From Pseudomonas sp. sp1636 (GTDB lineage: Bacteria > Pseudomonadota > Gammaproteobacteria > Pseudomonadales > Pseudomonadaceae), in contig NZ_JARRAB010000013.1 in NCBI RefSeq assembly GCF_030376615.1, positions 79,591 through 143,590 of the forward strand: a stretch of 64,000 bases of DNA, given 5' to 3'. The notes below the pieces were generated by a model. It saw nothing but the letters and a program-made list of their open reading frames with translations. It made no database searches and was not told the origin of the DNA. Shown one piece after another: positions 42,242 to 52,357 of the stretch (position 1 is the first letter of the stretch; each line of letters starts with the position of its first letter). The position numbers were made by a program, and so were the translations under genes.

Positions 42242-43573
42242 TTGGACTGGCAAACACTGCTCAATCGCGAACGACTCGGCAAACCGACGCACAGCGCCGA
42301 TGAACTGGGCCGCACGCCCTTTCATAAAGATCATGACCGGATCATCTTTTCCGGTGCCTTTCGCCGCCTGGGACGCAAGACCCAGGTGCACCCGGTGTCG
42401 AGCAACGATCATATCCACACGCGCCTGACCCACTCGCTGGAAGTCAGCTGCGTCGGCCGCTCGCTGGGCATGCGCGTGGGCGAAATGATTCGTTCCGAGC
42501 TACCCGCCTGGTGCGAGCCGAGCGACCTGGGCATGGTCGTGCAGTCGGCGTGTCTGGCCCATGACATCGGTAACCCGCCGTTCGGCCACTCTGGCGAGGA
42601 TGCGATTCGTCACTGGTTCCAGCAGGCCGCCGGGCGTGGCTGGCTGGACTCCATGAGCGCCGCCGAACGCGGCGACTTCCTCAGTTTCGAAGGCAACGCC
42701 CAGGGTTTTCGCGTACTCACCCAACTGGAATATCACCAGTTCGACGGCGGCACCCGGCTGACCTACGCCACCCTCGGCACCTACCTGAAATACCCCTGGA
42801 CGGCGCGTCACGCCGAAGCGCTCGGCTACAAGAAACACAAGTTCGGTTGTTACCAGAGCGAGCTGCCGCTGCTCGAGCAAATCGCCCACAAGCTCGGCCT
42901 GCCGCAACTGGAAGAACAACGCTGGGCGCGCCATCCGCTGGTCTACCTGATGGAGGCGGCGGATGACATCTGCTACGGCCTGATTGACCTGGAAGATGGC
43001 CTGGAGATGGAGTTGCTCGACTACCGCGAGGTCGAGGCCCTGCTCCTCGACCTGGTCGGTGACGACCTGCCGGAAACCTACCGCCAGCTTGGCCCGAAGG
43101 ATTCCAAACGACGCAAACTGGCAATCCTGCGCGGCAAGGCCATCGAACACCTGACCAACGCCGCCGCCTACGCCTTTGTCGAGCAACAGAACGCCCTGCT
43201 GAGCGGCACCCTGCAGGGCGACCTGGTCGAGCATATGCACGGCACCGCCAAGCGTTGCGTGCAGAGCGCCAAGGACATGGCGCGGGAGAAGATCTTCCAG
43301 GACAAGCGCAAGACCCTGCACGAGATCGGCGCCTACACCACCCTGGAAATCCTCCTCAACGCCTTTTGTGGCGCCGCACTGGAGCAGCACGGCGGACGCA
43401 CGCCATCGTTCAAGCACCGGCGCATCCTCGACCTGCTCGGCAACAACGCGCCGGATCCGCACGGATCGCTGTATAGCTCGTTTCTGCGCATGATCGACTT
43501 CATCGCCGGCATGACCGACAGCTACGCTACTGAAATGGCCCGTGAAATGACGGGACGTTCGAGCCCGGTGTAA
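42242..43573 (+). CDS. dgt: Deoxyguanosinetriphosphate triphosphohydrolase
   Basis: A 443-residue HD-domain enzyme that hydrolyses dGTP (or other dNTPs) to deoxynucleoside and triphosphate. HD metal ligands are in [10 protein letters not shown] and [19 protein letters not shown], with the family start [26 protein letters not shown]. The best start is TTG at 42242 with GCGAGGA upstream; no ATG precedes the conserved region in frame. It is followed after 3 bp by the FUSC gene. Confidence 0.92.
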   Translation: MDWQTLLNRERLGKPTHSADELGRTPFHKDHDRIIFSGAFRRLGRKTQVHPVSSNDHIHTRLTHSLEVSCVGRSLGMRVGEMIRSELPAWCEPSDLGMVVQSACLAHDIGNPPFGHSGEDAIRHWFQQAAGRGWLDSMSAAERGDFLSFEGNAQGFRVLTQLEYHQFDGGTRLTYATLGTYLKYPWTARHAEALGYKKHKFGCYQSELPLLEQIAHKLGLPQLEEQRWARHPLVYLMEAADDICYGLIDLEDGLEMELLDYREVEALLLDLVGDDLPETYRQLGPKDSKRRKLAILRGKAIEHLTNAAAYAFVEQQNALLSGTLQGDLVEHMHGTAKRCVQSAKDMAREKIFQDKRKTLHEIGAYTTLEILLNAFCGAALEQHGGRTPSFKHRRILDLLGNNAPDPHGSLYSSFLRMIDFIAGMTDSYATEMAREMTGRSSPV

Positions 43574-43576
43574 TCC

Positions 43577-44641
43577 ATGAAAAGCGTGCTACGCAAAACC
43601 TTCAGCTGGCATGCCGGCCCGCCGGCTTGGGGGCCGGCGATGGTCGCCGGCTTCGGCTGCGCCCTGCCCCTGCTGTTGGGTTTGTTCAGCGGCCACCCGG
43701 GCTTTCTCTGGGCCTCGGTGGGCGCCTTTCAGGCCGCCCAGGCCAACCCCCTGCACCGCCTCGGCATGCTGCGCATGTTGATGCTCATCGGCCTCGGCGC
43801 CTGCAGTGCCGGTCTGGGTTTCTGGGCGGCCAGCGATCCGCTGCTCAGTCTCGGTCTGTTCGCTGCCTTTGGCTGCTTGCTCGCCTGGCTGCAACGCTTT
43901 GGCAGCGAGGCCGGCAAACTCGGCATAGGCCTGGCCGTCTGCTTGTGCCTGGGCCAAGGTCAGCAAGGCCTGGGCAACCTGGATAAACCGCTCGCCATTG
44001 CCACCTTGTTCGTCCTCGGCGGTCTCTGGGTGATGCTCCTGGCGTTCGGCCTGCGCGGCATGCATGGCCTGCGCATGTGGCCGTACATGCCACGCTTCGT
44101 CAGCCTGCTCAAAGTACTCAAGCGCCACGCCAAGCGCTTGCCTCGGCAGCAGTGGCGCCTGCATGCGCTGGCTTGCACCCTGGCCTTCTCGCTTGCCGGC
44201 CTGGTCGTCAATCTGGCCGATTTGCAACGTGGTTACTGGTTGACCTTGACCGTGGTCACCACCCTGCAGCTGGAATTCCAGGGCAGCCTGGTGCGCGCCC
44301 TGCAATCGAGCCTGGCCAGCCTAGGGGCTGCCGGGTTATTGATTTTGCTCGGCCACAGCCTGCAGGATCCAGCGCTGATGGTCGCCACTCTGCTGCCGTT
44401 GATAACCCTCAACCGTGCCATACAAGCCAACCACTATGCTTTGTTCGTGCTGCAAACCACCGTCTGCTTCGTCTTGCTGGCCGAAAGCCTGGCGCAAGAC
44501 TGGCAGCTTGCCGAAGTGCGTTTGCTCAACGCCTTGTTTGGCGTGATTCTGGCCTTGTTCGTCGCCCTGCTGATGCACGGCGTGCAGCAGTTGCTGGAAA
44601 AACACGCAAAGCGCATGGCCGCTCCTCACCAGACGCCTTGA
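43577..44641 (+). CDS. FUSC-family inner-membrane protein
   Basis: A 354-residue protein with two blocks of hydrophobic helices (about residues 25-165 and 200-345) flanking a cytosolic stretch, the arrangement of aromatic acid exporter/FUSC proteins. It probably exports small aromatic or toxic acids. It follows dgt by 3 bp and is likely co-transcribed; the functional link is unclear. Confidence 0.82.
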   Translation: MKSVLRKTFSWHAGPPAWGPAMVAGFGCALPLLLGLFSGHPGFLWASVGAFQAAQANPLHRLGMLRMLMLIGLGACSAGLGFWAASDPLLSLGLFAAFGCLLAWLQRFGSEAGKLGIGLAVCLCLGQGQQGLGNLDKPLAIATLFVLGGLWVMLLAFGLRGMHGLRMWPYMPRFVSLLKVLKRHAKRLPRQQWRLHALACTLAFSLAGLVVNLADLQRGYWLTLTVVTTLQLEFQGSLVRALQSSLASLGAAGLLILLGHSLQDPALMVATLLPLITLNRAIQANHYALFVLQTTVCFVLLAESLAQDWQLAEVRLLNALFGVILALFVALLMHGVQQLLEKHAKRMAAPHQTP

Positions 44642-44782
44642 GTCGAGACAGCAGGCCGATACGCCTACATAGCGCCGTTCTAAACAGAAATTTTCTTATG
44701 ATTTTCCGCTTTTAGCCGGCAGCCCTCGGCCCCCTTCACTATGCTTTCTCGGCCCGCAGCGCAATTCACGGAGTGACGCGCT

Positions 44783-47743
44783 ATGCCCAGCACCGCCAGG
44801 CCCCGCGACCACCTCTTCCCCCTGCATGTACATATCAGCCTGTTGTTCACCCTGCTGTTGTTGCTGACCGGCGTGGCGCTCGGGCTGTTCAACTACCAGC
44901 AGAACACCCAGATCATTCTCTCCAGCAGCGCCAAGCTGTTCGAGCGCATCCAACAGGATGTGCAGGAGGATCTCCAGCACACCTATCAGCCGATCCGTCG
45001 CCTGCTCAGCTTGCTGACCCGCGCCGAGCAAATCCACGGGCACGATCGCTATGAGCGCATGGCGCTGCTACCGCTCTTCGCCCAGGCCCTGCGCGACAAC
45101 CCCAAGCTCGCCTCGCTCTACCTGGGTTATGGGGATGGCGATTTCTTCATGGTTCGCCCGCTCCGCAGCGACTCGCTGAAAAACGCCTTCGACGCCCCAC
45201 CCGACGCGGCCTTCCAAGTATGGAGCATCAACCGCCTAGGTCAGGCGCGCCCAGACTCCGAATACCAGTTCTTCGACGACAACCTGCAGTTGCTCAGCTG
45301 GCGACAGAACCTCAAGGAGCGCTACGACCCACGCTCTCGCCCCTGGTACAGCAGCGCCCTGGCCAGTGACCAGCACTTCACCACGGCCCCTTATGTGTTT
45401 TTCTCCACGGGAGAAGTGGGCACCACCATCGCCCGTCACGGCACCGGCGAGACCGTGCTCGGCGCCGACCTGACCCTGGCCGACCTCTCGGCGACCCTGG
45501 CCCAGCATCAGGTCACGAGCAACAGCCAAGTCGTCCTGTTCGACGCCAGTGGCAACGCCGTGGCCTATCCCGACAGCGCACGCCTGGTGATGACGAATAA
45601 CGGCGAACCGCATCTGATTCCGGCACGCGAGCTCAGCGCCGAACTCGCCGCACTGTTCGCCGACGGCCTGGATGGCTCACGACAAGGCGTCATGGAATTG
45701 AGCAAGCAGCGCTGGGTGGTGTCACGCCATCATCTACAGGAAGGCGGCCCGCAAGGACTGTACCTGGCGTTACTGGTGCCGGAAGACGAACTGCTGGCCG
45801 ACGCCTACCGCATCCGCTGGCAAGGTGCGCTGATCACCCTGACCACGCTGCTGTTGTGCCTGCCGTTGGGCTGGCTAACCTCGCGCATCGTGGCCAAACC
45901 CTTGCGCGCCCTGGTACTGGAAGCGCAAGCGATCCGTCGCTTCGACTTCAGCTACCCGCCCAGCGGCCACTCACCAGTGCTGGAAGTGGATCAACTGGCC
46001 GAGTCCATGGCGCGGATGAAAGAGACTATTTCCAGCTTCCTCGACATCGCTGCCAGCCTCTGCGCCGAAACCCACTTCGATGCCCTGCTTGAACGGATCC
46101 TGCAGGAAACCGTGACCATCAGCGCGGCCCACGGTGGCCTGATCTACCTGATCGACGCCGACAGCGGACGCCTGGAGCCCCACGGCCTGTTTCTCAATGG
46201 CACACAACACAGCCTCGGCAAACACGGCATTCGCGGCTACGCCAAGGCCGCCAGCCAGCTGCCCACCTGGCTGCAACAAGCAGCCAGTGGCGGTAACAGC
46301 GCGATAACTTCGCTCGGCTTCGACCAGGCCGGCGACTACAGGAGCCTGCTGCAGGCCCTCGACAGCCCGCGGGTGCACCTGCTTGCGACAGGCCTGCGCA
46401 ACCGCCAGGGCGACACCCTGGGAGTCCTGGTGCTGCTGCACTGCGACCGTGGCGAACCATCCGATTTGGCCATGCAGAGCCCCGAGCACGTGGCCTTCGT
46501 CGAGGCGGTGTCTGGAGTGGCGGCGCTGTGCATCGACAGCCAACGCCTGCTGGAACGGCAGAAACAGCTGCTCAATGCCTTTATCCAGCTGATCGCTGGC
46601 GCCATCGATGCCAAGAGCCCTTACACCGGCGGTCACTGCCAGCGTGTGCCGGAAATCACCCTGATGCTGGCCCGCGCAGCGGCCGACAGCGATGCGCCGG
46701 CCTTTCGCGACTATCGCCCCAACGCCGAGGAATGGGAGACGTTGCATATCGCCGCCTGGCTGCATGATTGCGGCAAGGTCACCACTCCCGAATACGTGGT
46801 GGACAAGGCGACCAAGCTGGAGGCCCTCTACGATCGCATTCATGAAGTGCGCACGCGCTTCGAGGTACTCAAGCGCGACGCCTGGATTGCCTATTGGCAA
46901 GGCTGTGCGCAGGGGGGCGAGCAGGCGCGGCTGGCCGTCTTGCGCGATGCCGCACTGGCCACCCTGGACGATGAGTTCGCCTTGGTCGCACGCAGTAATC
47001 TGGGCAGCGAGGCCATGGCCGAGGCAGATCTGGCGCGCCTGCAGCAGATCGCCACACGCACCTGGATACGCACCCTGGATGATCGCCTCGGCCTGTCCTG
47101 GGAAGAGACCCAACGCCATGAGCGGCGACCCGCGCCAAACCTGCCAGTCGAAGAACCGTTGCTGGCCGACAAGCCCGAGCACCTGATCGAACGTGCGGCC
47201 ACAGAAATCATCCCGCCGGACAATCCCTGGGGTTTCAAACTCGAGGTTCCCAAGTACAAGTTCAACCGCGGCGAACTGCACAACCTGAGCATTCCCCGTG
47301 GCACCCTGACGGGCGAAGAGCGCTACATCATCAACCACCACATCGTGCAAAGCATTCTCATGCTCGACCGCCTGCCCTTCCCCGCACACTTGCAGAACGT
47401 CACCGAGATCGCCGGTGGCCATCACGAAAGAATGGATGGCAACGGTTATCCGAAACGCCTGCGGCGCGAGCAGATGAGCCTGCCGGCACGAATGATGGCG
47501 ATAGCCGATATTTTCGAGGCGTTGACTGCCGCGGATCGACCCTACAAGCAGGGCAAGCGGCTCTCGGAATCGCTGAACATCATGGCCGCCATGTGCGCGG
47601 ACGCACACATAGATCCAGACTTGTTTCGCTTGTTCGTCCGCGCGGGAGTCTATCGGCACTACGCCGAACGCTTTATGCACGCACAACAGATCGATGAGGT
47701 AGACGAACTCAGCGTACTGAGCAAAGCCGGCCTGACAGGCTAG
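44783..47743 (+). CDS. Cache-HAMP-GAF-HD-GYP phosphodiesterase
   Basis: A 986-residue membrane sensor. It has a transmembrane helix at about 15-37, a periplasmic Cache domain (~45-345) with the SRPWYSSALASDQHFTTAPY pattern of ligand-binding dCache, a second transmembrane helix (~348-370), HAMP-like linker, a GAF domain (~420-600), and an HD-GYP output domain. The HD pair is in LHDCGKVTTPEYV near 661 and HHERMDGNGYP near 880. HD-GYP enzymes hydrolyse c-di-GMP. An insertion of about 150 residues separates the two motifs, a subfamily trait. It should couple an external small ligand to c-di-GMP breakdown. Confidence 0.9.
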   Translation: MPSTARPRDHLFPLHVHISLLFTLLLLLTGVALGLFNYQQNTQIILSSSAKLFERIQQDVQEDLQHTYQPIRRLLSLLTRAEQIHGHDRYERMALLPLFAQALRDNPKLASLYLGYGDGDFFMVRPLRSDSLKNAFDAPPDAAFQVWSINRLGQARPDSEYQFFDDNLQLLSWRQNLKERYDPRSRPWYSSALASDQHFTTAPYVFFSTGEVGTTIARHGTGETVLGADLTLADLSATLAQHQVTSNSQVVLFDASGNAVAYPDSARLVMTNNGEPHLIPARELSAELAALFADGLDGSRQGVMELSKQRWVVSRHHLQEGGPQGLYLALLVPEDELLADAYRIRWQGALITLTTLLLCLPLGWLTSRIVAKPLRALVLEAQAIRRFDFSYPPSGHSPVLEVDQLAESMARMKETISSFLDIAASLCAETHFDALLERILQETVTISAAHGGLIYLIDADSGRLEPHGLFLNGTQHSLGKHGIRGYAKAASQLPTWLQQAASGGNSAITSLGFDQAGDYRSLLQALDSPRVHLLATGLRNRQGDTLGVLVLLHCDRGEPSDLAMQSPEHVAFVEAVSGVAALCIDSQRLLERQKQLLNAFIQLIAGAIDAKSPYTGGHCQRVPEITLMLARAAADSDAPAFRDYRPNAEEWETLHIAAWLHDCGKVTTPEYVVDKATKLEALYDRIHEVRTRFEVLKRDAWIAYWQGCAQGGEQARLAVLRDAALATLDDEFALVARSNLGSEAMAEADLARLQQIATRTWIRTLDDRLGLSWEETQRHERRPAPNLPVEEPLLADKPEHLIERAATEIIPPDNPWGFKLEVPKYKFNRGELHNLSIPRGTLTGEERYIINHHIVQSILMLDRLPFPAHLQNVTEIAGGHHERMDGNGYPKRLRREQMSLPARMMAIADIFEALTAADRPYKQGKRLSESLNIMAAMCADAHIDPDLFRLFVRAGVYRHYAERFMHAQQIDEVDELSVLSKAGLTG

Positions 47744-47820
47744 CCGTCGGCTGGGCTTGAGGCGGTCTTACGGAAGGCAGGGAAAGGCACAGGCAGGCAT
47801 AGGCAGCACCGCTGAAGCAA

Positions 47821-47848
47821 CGGCTGGGCATGCGGGCATGCCCAGCCG
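47821..47848. other. Perfect palindrome between convergent genes
   Basis: CGGCTGGGCATGC (47821-47833) pairs with GCATGCCCAGCCG (47836-47848) around a 2-base centre. No T-run, but its place between the HD-GYP and yggL stop codons suggests a bidirectional transcription end. Confidence 0.5.
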
Positions 47849-47855
47849 GCAGACA

Positions 47856-48200
47856 TCAGGCCGGAGTATTGATAGTGCTTTCCGGATACCAAACGTCCAT
47901 CAGTGGGCTGACAGTGATGTCGACCAACTCATCGCGACTTTTCAACCAAGCCTCGACCTGGGCACGCTGTTCTTCGCTGACCGAACCGCGCTTGGCCAGA
48001 CACACCAGACCATAGTCATCGCCGCCGACATAGCCCAGACCATTGGCGGTCATGGCGTCACGCAGGAACTGATCGAGGAAGGCGTCAATGGCTTCTTCGG
48101 CCAGATCGTCTTTGAAGTTCAGGTTCAGCTCAAAACCCAGCTCCTGGAATTCATCCACGCAGAGTTTTTTGCGCAAACGGCGGGAACGGTTAGTAGCCAT
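47856..48200 (-). CDS. yggL: YggL-family protein (DUF469)
   Basis: A 114-residue protein beginning MATNRSRRLRKKLCVDEFQELGF, diagnostic of YggL, which binds the 50S ribosomal subunit in E. coli. The ATG at 48200 gives this start; longer frames are not supported. The upstream gap to dacB is 256 bp and divergent. Confidence 0.9.
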   Translation of the reverse strand: MATNRSRRLRKKLCVDEFQELGFELNLNFKDDLAEEAIDAFLDQFLRDAMTANGLGYVGGDDYGLVCLAKRGSVSEEQRAQVEAWLKSRDELVDITVSPLMDVWYPESTINTPA

Positions 48201-48456
48201 GGAACAATCCTCAAAAGTGATAACGCGCGGCACTTTAGCAGCTTGCTGCCCGAATTGCCTGCCTCTCTGCCCGCCAGGCGATGGGCGCGACGCCGCTAAG
48301 CCGCCTGAGCACGCATTTACGCCGACCACTGAACGGCGCAGGCATGACGGCCCTGGAGCATCTTGGGCATAATGTGCGGCAATTCGCAAAACCTCGACGG
48401 GATCTTCTGTACATGTCGCTCGTGCTCTCCAACCCTCGCCTGGCGGGTATCCAGCC

Positions 48457-49899
48457 ATGATCAACACCTTGCGCAAACTGGCCATCGCCGCCTTGCTCCT
48501 GCCACTCGCCTTGCCCTCGCATGCGGCCGTCAACAGCAGCCTGTCAAGCAAAGTGCAACAGTCGCTGAAAACCAACAAAATCAGCAGCCAATCGCTGTCG
48601 GTGGTCACCCTACCGCTTACCGGCCCAGGCAACAGCAGCTTCTTCAACGCCGACGTGTCGGTCAATCCGGCCTCGACCATGAAACTGCTCACCACCTTTG
48701 CCGCCCTGGAACTGCTCGGCCCGACGCACCAGTGGAAAACCGAGTTCTACAGCGACGGCCCACTGAAAGACGGCGTGCTGCACGGCAACCTGTTTCTCAA
48801 AGGCGGCGGCGATCCCAAGCTGAACATGGAGCGGCTCTGGCTGCTGCTGCGCGACCTGCGCGCCAACGGCGTGCAGCAGATAAGCGGCGACCTGGTGCTT
48901 GACCGCAGCCACTTCAACCAGCCCGCGCTGCCGACCTTCAACGACGACGGCAACGACTCCAACAAGCCTTATCTGGTCACCCCCGACGCCTTGCTGGTCA
49001 ACCTCAAGGCGCTGCGCTTCGTCGCGCGTACCGACGGCGGCAAGGTGCATATCGCAGTCGAACCGCCGCTTGCCGAAATCCGCATCGACAATCGGGTCAA
49101 GGCGCTGCCGGCAGGCAAATGCCCGGGCTGGCCGGATGTGCGTTACAACCCGGTGAAGCAGTTCGACGGCACCACCGTGATCGTCAGCGGCAAACTGGCA
49201 GAGGGCTGCAGCGCCCAGACCTACCTGTCCCTGCTCGACCATCCCGGCTATGCGGCCGGCACCGTACGGGCCATCTGGCAGGAACTGGGCGGCAAGATCC
49301 TCGGCCAGGATCGCCTCGCCGAGGTACCGAAAAATGCGCGCCTGCTGGCCCGCGCCTTCTCCCCGGATCTGGTGGAGATCATCCGCGACATCAACAAATA
49401 CAGTAACAACACCATGGCCCGTCAGCTGTTTCTCAGCCTCGGCGCGCAGTTTCGCAACGAAGCCGATGGCGACGATGCCAAGGCCGCGCAGCGCGTGATC
49501 CGTGGCTGGCTGGCGCGCAAGGGCATTACCGCCCCGCACCTGGTAATCGAAAATGGTTCCGGCCTGTCGCGCGACGAACGCGTCAGCGCGCGTGAGCTGG
49601 CGCAATTGCTCCAGGCTGCCTGGAAAAGCCCCTATGCCGCCGAGTTCATCAGCTCCCTGCCGCTGGTGGCCATGGACGGCACCATGCGTAAACGCCTGCA
49701 GCGCACCGCCTTGGTTGGCGAGGCACACATCAAGACCGGCACCCTGAACAATGTCCGCGCCATCGCCGGCTACAGTCGCGACAGCAATGGCAACAGCTGG
49801 GCGGTGGTGGCGATTCTCAACGACCCGAAGCCCTGGGGCGCCTCGTCGATTCTCGACCAGGTACTGATCGACCTGTATCGCCAACCCAAGCACAAGTGA
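48457..49899 (+). CDS. dacB: D-alanyl-D-alanine carboxypeptidase/endopeptidase PBP4
   Basis: A 480-residue periplasmic penicillin-binding protein. It has a signal peptide (MINTLRKLAIAALLLPLALPSHA), the active-site SxxK in NPASTMKLL near residue 70, SNN in KYSNNTMARQL near 313, and KTG in AHIKTGTLNN near 427. PBP4 trims and cleaves peptidoglycan cross-links; in Pseudomonas its loss can induce AmpC. It is complete and its length is normal. Confidence 0.94.
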   Translation: MINTLRKLAIAALLLPLALPSHAAVNSSLSSKVQQSLKTNKISSQSLSVVTLPLTGPGNSSFFNADVSVNPASTMKLLTTFAALELLGPTHQWKTEFYSDGPLKDGVLHGNLFLKGGGDPKLNMERLWLLLRDLRANGVQQISGDLVLDRSHFNQPALPTFNDDGNDSNKPYLVTPDALLVNLKALRFVARTDGGKVHIAVEPPLAEIRIDNRVKALPAGKCPGWPDVRYNPVKQFDGTTVIVSGKLAEGCSAQTYLSLLDHPGYAAGTVRAIWQELGGKILGQDRLAEVPKNARLLARAFSPDLVEIIRDINKYSNNTMARQLFLSLGAQFRNEADGDDAKAAQRVIRGWLARKGITAPHLVIENGSGLSRDERVSARELAQLLQAAWKSPYAAEFISSLPLVAMDGTMRKRLQRTALVGEAHIKTGTLNNVRAIAGYSRDSNGNSWAVVAILNDPKPWGASSILDQVLIDLYRQPKHK

Positions 49900-49926
49900 G
49901 TCCTCGCGCAGGCGGCTGGCCGGCAT

Positions 49927-50376
49927 TCAGCCGCGCAAGCCGCCTTCGCGCTCCCAGGCGCAGCGCACCCGTAATTCGCCTTCCTGAGGGCTGTGACAGC
50001 CGTTGTCCGACTCCCAGCGAAAGGTATGGGTACCGTTCAGTTCGGTTTCCAGATGCACCACGGCACTGGCCCAATACAGGCGCCTGAGCAGCGTCTCGAA
50101 CTGCTCGACCCACAGGCTCCACTCGTACTCGACCGCGCGGTAACTGGCGCCGAAGTGAATCACCTGGGTCTGGTACAGACCCTCGCCGGGCTGCTGGCAA
50201 AAGGCAAACATCTCGCGCCCCAGAAATGGCCAAGCCTCGCCAGCCGGCAACTCACCCAACACCTGATGGTTGATCTCGCGGCGCAGACGACTCTGCGTCT
50301 GGCTATCGGATGGCCAATCGCGGATGCAGCCATAAACAATGGATTCGGACTCCACGCGGGCACTCCAGAAAATCAA
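49927..50376 (-). CDS. Conserved hypothetical protein
   Basis: A 149-residue protein I do not recognise. It is rich in aromatic residues (EYEWSLWVEQFETLLRRLYWASAVVHLE), without signal peptide or transmembrane helix, and contains four Cys (CIRDW, CQQP, CHSP, CAW). Codon use resembles neighbours, so it is probably a real gene, convergent with dacB. Confidence 0.7.
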   Translation of the reverse strand: MIFWSARVESESIVYGCIRDWPSDSQTQSRLRREINHQVLGELPAGEAWPFLGREMFAFCQQPGEGLYQTQVIHFGASYRAVEYEWSLWVEQFETLLRRLYWASAVVHLETELNGTHTFRWESDNGCHSPQEGELRVRCAWEREGGLRG

Positions 50377-50461
50377 GGCTGCCTTCTATCACAGCGCCGA
50401 GCGTCAAGAAAGGAACTGCTGGGAAACTTTGTGTTTTGCCGCCCATCGCCGCACTCCCAGC

Positions 50462-51628
50462 TCATGAGGTATGGCGGGGGCCGCTACGCATGCCCCAGGC
50501 CAGCAACGTCATCAACAGCGCCAGGCCGGTCAGCACCATGAACGGCAAGTGATAGTGGCCGGTAAGATCGCGCGCCAACCCGATCAGAACCGGCGCCAGA
50601 CACGCCATGCTGTAGCCCATGCAGAGCATCATCGCGGTCCAGCGGCTGACCGCCAACGGCGAGCCCGCCTCATACAGCGGCAACACCAGCGACAAGGCAA
50701 AGGAGCCGCCGAGACCGAAGCCGATGGTGGCCGCCCAGAGTTCCGGGGCGAAGGTCGGAACCAGGGTGATCATCGCCAAGCTGATGGACGACGCCAAACC
50801 GCATGCGACCAACAACCAGTAGCGATTGCCGAAACGCTGGGCCAACCAGGGCAGCAGGAAGGCGCTGGGCACGCCCATCAGCATCGAGAGACTGAACAGT
50901 GCATTGCTGCGCAACAGGGGCAAACCGGCCTCGTGGTAACGCGCCACCGCCCAGGTGGCCAGGGCATAGAACAGCCCGGATTGGAGCGCGAAGAAGGCGC
51001 TGATCAACCAGGCTCTGGGCTGATTCCATGGCAAGCCGCGGGCCCCTTCGGCGGCATCCGCAGACTCCGCCTGGCTGGGCAGGCACAACCATAACAATAG
51101 CCCCAACGCTGCGGGCAAGGCCCAAACCGCCAGCCCCTGCGACCAACTGTCGCCGAACAGTTGCGTGGCGGGTGCCGTCAGCACGGCACCCGCAGCGCCA
51201 CCAATCGCCATGCTCAAGGAATACCAGCCGACCACAATGCCCATCTGCCCAACGAAGTGCCGCTTGATAAACCCCGAGAGCAACGGTCCGGCAATGGCAA
51301 TTGCCGCACCGAGCAGCACCGCACTGGCAATCAGCACAGCGCTGGACTGGCCGGCCAAGCGCATCAGTAAGGCGACCGCGATCCCACCCATGCACAAAGC
51401 GATGCTGCGTTCCAGTCCCAGACGCAACGCCACACGCGGTGCGAAAGGTGCCAGCAAGCCCATGCATAGCACCGGCAATGCCGTGGTCAGGCTGATCAGG
51501 CTACGGCTCAATGCCAGCTCATCGGCAATTCGCTCGATCAGCGGCGCCAGAGAGGTAATCCCAGGCCGTAGATTGATCGCCGCCACCACCAGAGCCAGCA
51601 ACAGCAGGGTTCTAGACCTGGTTTTCAA
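50462..51628 (-). CDS. MFS transporter of the CynX/NimT type
   Basis: A twelve-helix major-facilitator protein. The conserved start TLLLLALVVAAINLRPGITSLAPLI matches cyanate-type transporters (CynX). Substrate unknown. No ATG serves the start: TTG at 51628 (388 residues) or TTG at 51670 (402 residues) are both possible; I prefer 51628 because it lies close to the first helix and upstream codons lack a ribosome site. Confidence 0.82.
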   Translation of the reverse strand: MKTRSRTLLLLALVVAAINLRPGITSLAPLIERIADELALSRSLISLTTALPVLCMGLLAPFAPRVALRLGLERSIALCMGGIAVALLMRLAGQSSAVLIASAVLLGAAIAIAGPLLSGFIKRHFVGQMGIVVGWYSLSMAIGGAAGAVLTAPATQLFGDSWSQGLAVWALPAALGLLLWLCLPSQAESADAAEGARGLPWNQPRAWLISAFFALQSGLFYALATWAVARYHEAGLPLLRSNALFSLSMLMGVPSAFLLPWLAQRFGNRYWLLVACGLASSISLAMITLVPTFAPELWAATIGFGLGGSFALSLVLPLYEAGSPLAVSRWTAMMLCMGYSMACLAPVLIGLARDLTGHYHLPFMVLTGLALLMTLLAWGMRSGPRHTS

Positions 51629-51921
51629 TTTGCGGCGGCCCGGAGCGATCGAAAAGACGGTTGGCAACAAGCTTCTGATAAGGCTTTCACTAAAGTTCCA
51701 ACATCGTGAGGACTAGACAGAACGGGTTGGCAACCCTACCGCCGAGGCAATCAGAGAGCAAGCCTGCGGGCATTAAAGCTGACCAAAAGGTCAGCACTGT
51801 ATGGCGGAAAAAATCCGTCCAACCGGCTTGGCACGACCAGGACGGCCGGGCTAATCAGATCGCAGGATCGCCCGCATGCCAGGCAATCCTGCGACCAGCG
51901 GCGAGGCTGTTGCGCGAACGG

Positions 51922-52215
51922 TCAGGTGTCGCCCGTACGATCATTGTGGCCAAGATCCCGGGCCGGGTCGATCAAGTCACGCAAGCGCTGCTTGAGCACC
52001 TTGGCTTCGGGAAAACCGCCGTCGGCCTTGCGTTCCCAGAGCTGCACGCCAGCGCAGGTGACGCGAAACACCCCACCGGTGCCAGGCTCCAAGCTGACCT
52101 TGCCCAGATCATCGGCAAAGGTCGACAGCAGTTCCTGGGCCAACCAGGCCGCGCGCAACAACCACTGACACTGACTGCAATAGGTGATGGTCACTTCGAC
52201 TTTGGCGCTGGACAT
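51922..52215 (-). CDS. SelT/SelW/SelH-family thioredoxin-like protein
   Basis: A 97-residue protein with the redox motif CSQC (residues 13-16) in VTITYCSQCQWLLRAAWLAQE and a FPEAKVLKQRLRDLI tail, characteristic of the selenoprotein W-like family; cysteines replace selenocysteine. Start taken at ATG 52215; a TTG lies two codons upstream. The role is thought to be redox regulation. Confidence 0.9.
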   Translation of the reverse strand: MSSAKVEVTITYCSQCQWLLRAAWLAQELLSTFADDLGKVSLEPGTGGVFRVTCAGVQLWERKADGGFPEAKVLKQRLRDLIDPARDLGHNDRTGDT

Positions 52216-52274
52216 AATCAACTCTGCTTAGGCGAAAAGAATCATGATAACCCCGCCCCGCAAGCGAGGCGGCA

Positions 52275-52321
52275 AGCTAAAAGGCTCGCTTACCTTGCGT
52301 AGGTAAGCGAGCCTTTTAGCT
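52275..52321. terminator. Strong terminator after the FimV-like gene
   Basis: A perfect 21-bp stem (52275-52295 with 52301-52321), loop TGCGT, with CTAAAAGG/CCTTTTAG at its base giving T-rich ends on both strands. Confidence 0.9.
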
Positions 52322-52357
52322 GGAGCCCCGACTAGCCCGTGACAGGCTTAACAGGCT

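Noticed and set aside
45971..47686. A 571-codon minus-strand frame opposite the HD-GYP gene
   Set aside because: Shadow of a long, motif-rich plus-strand gene.
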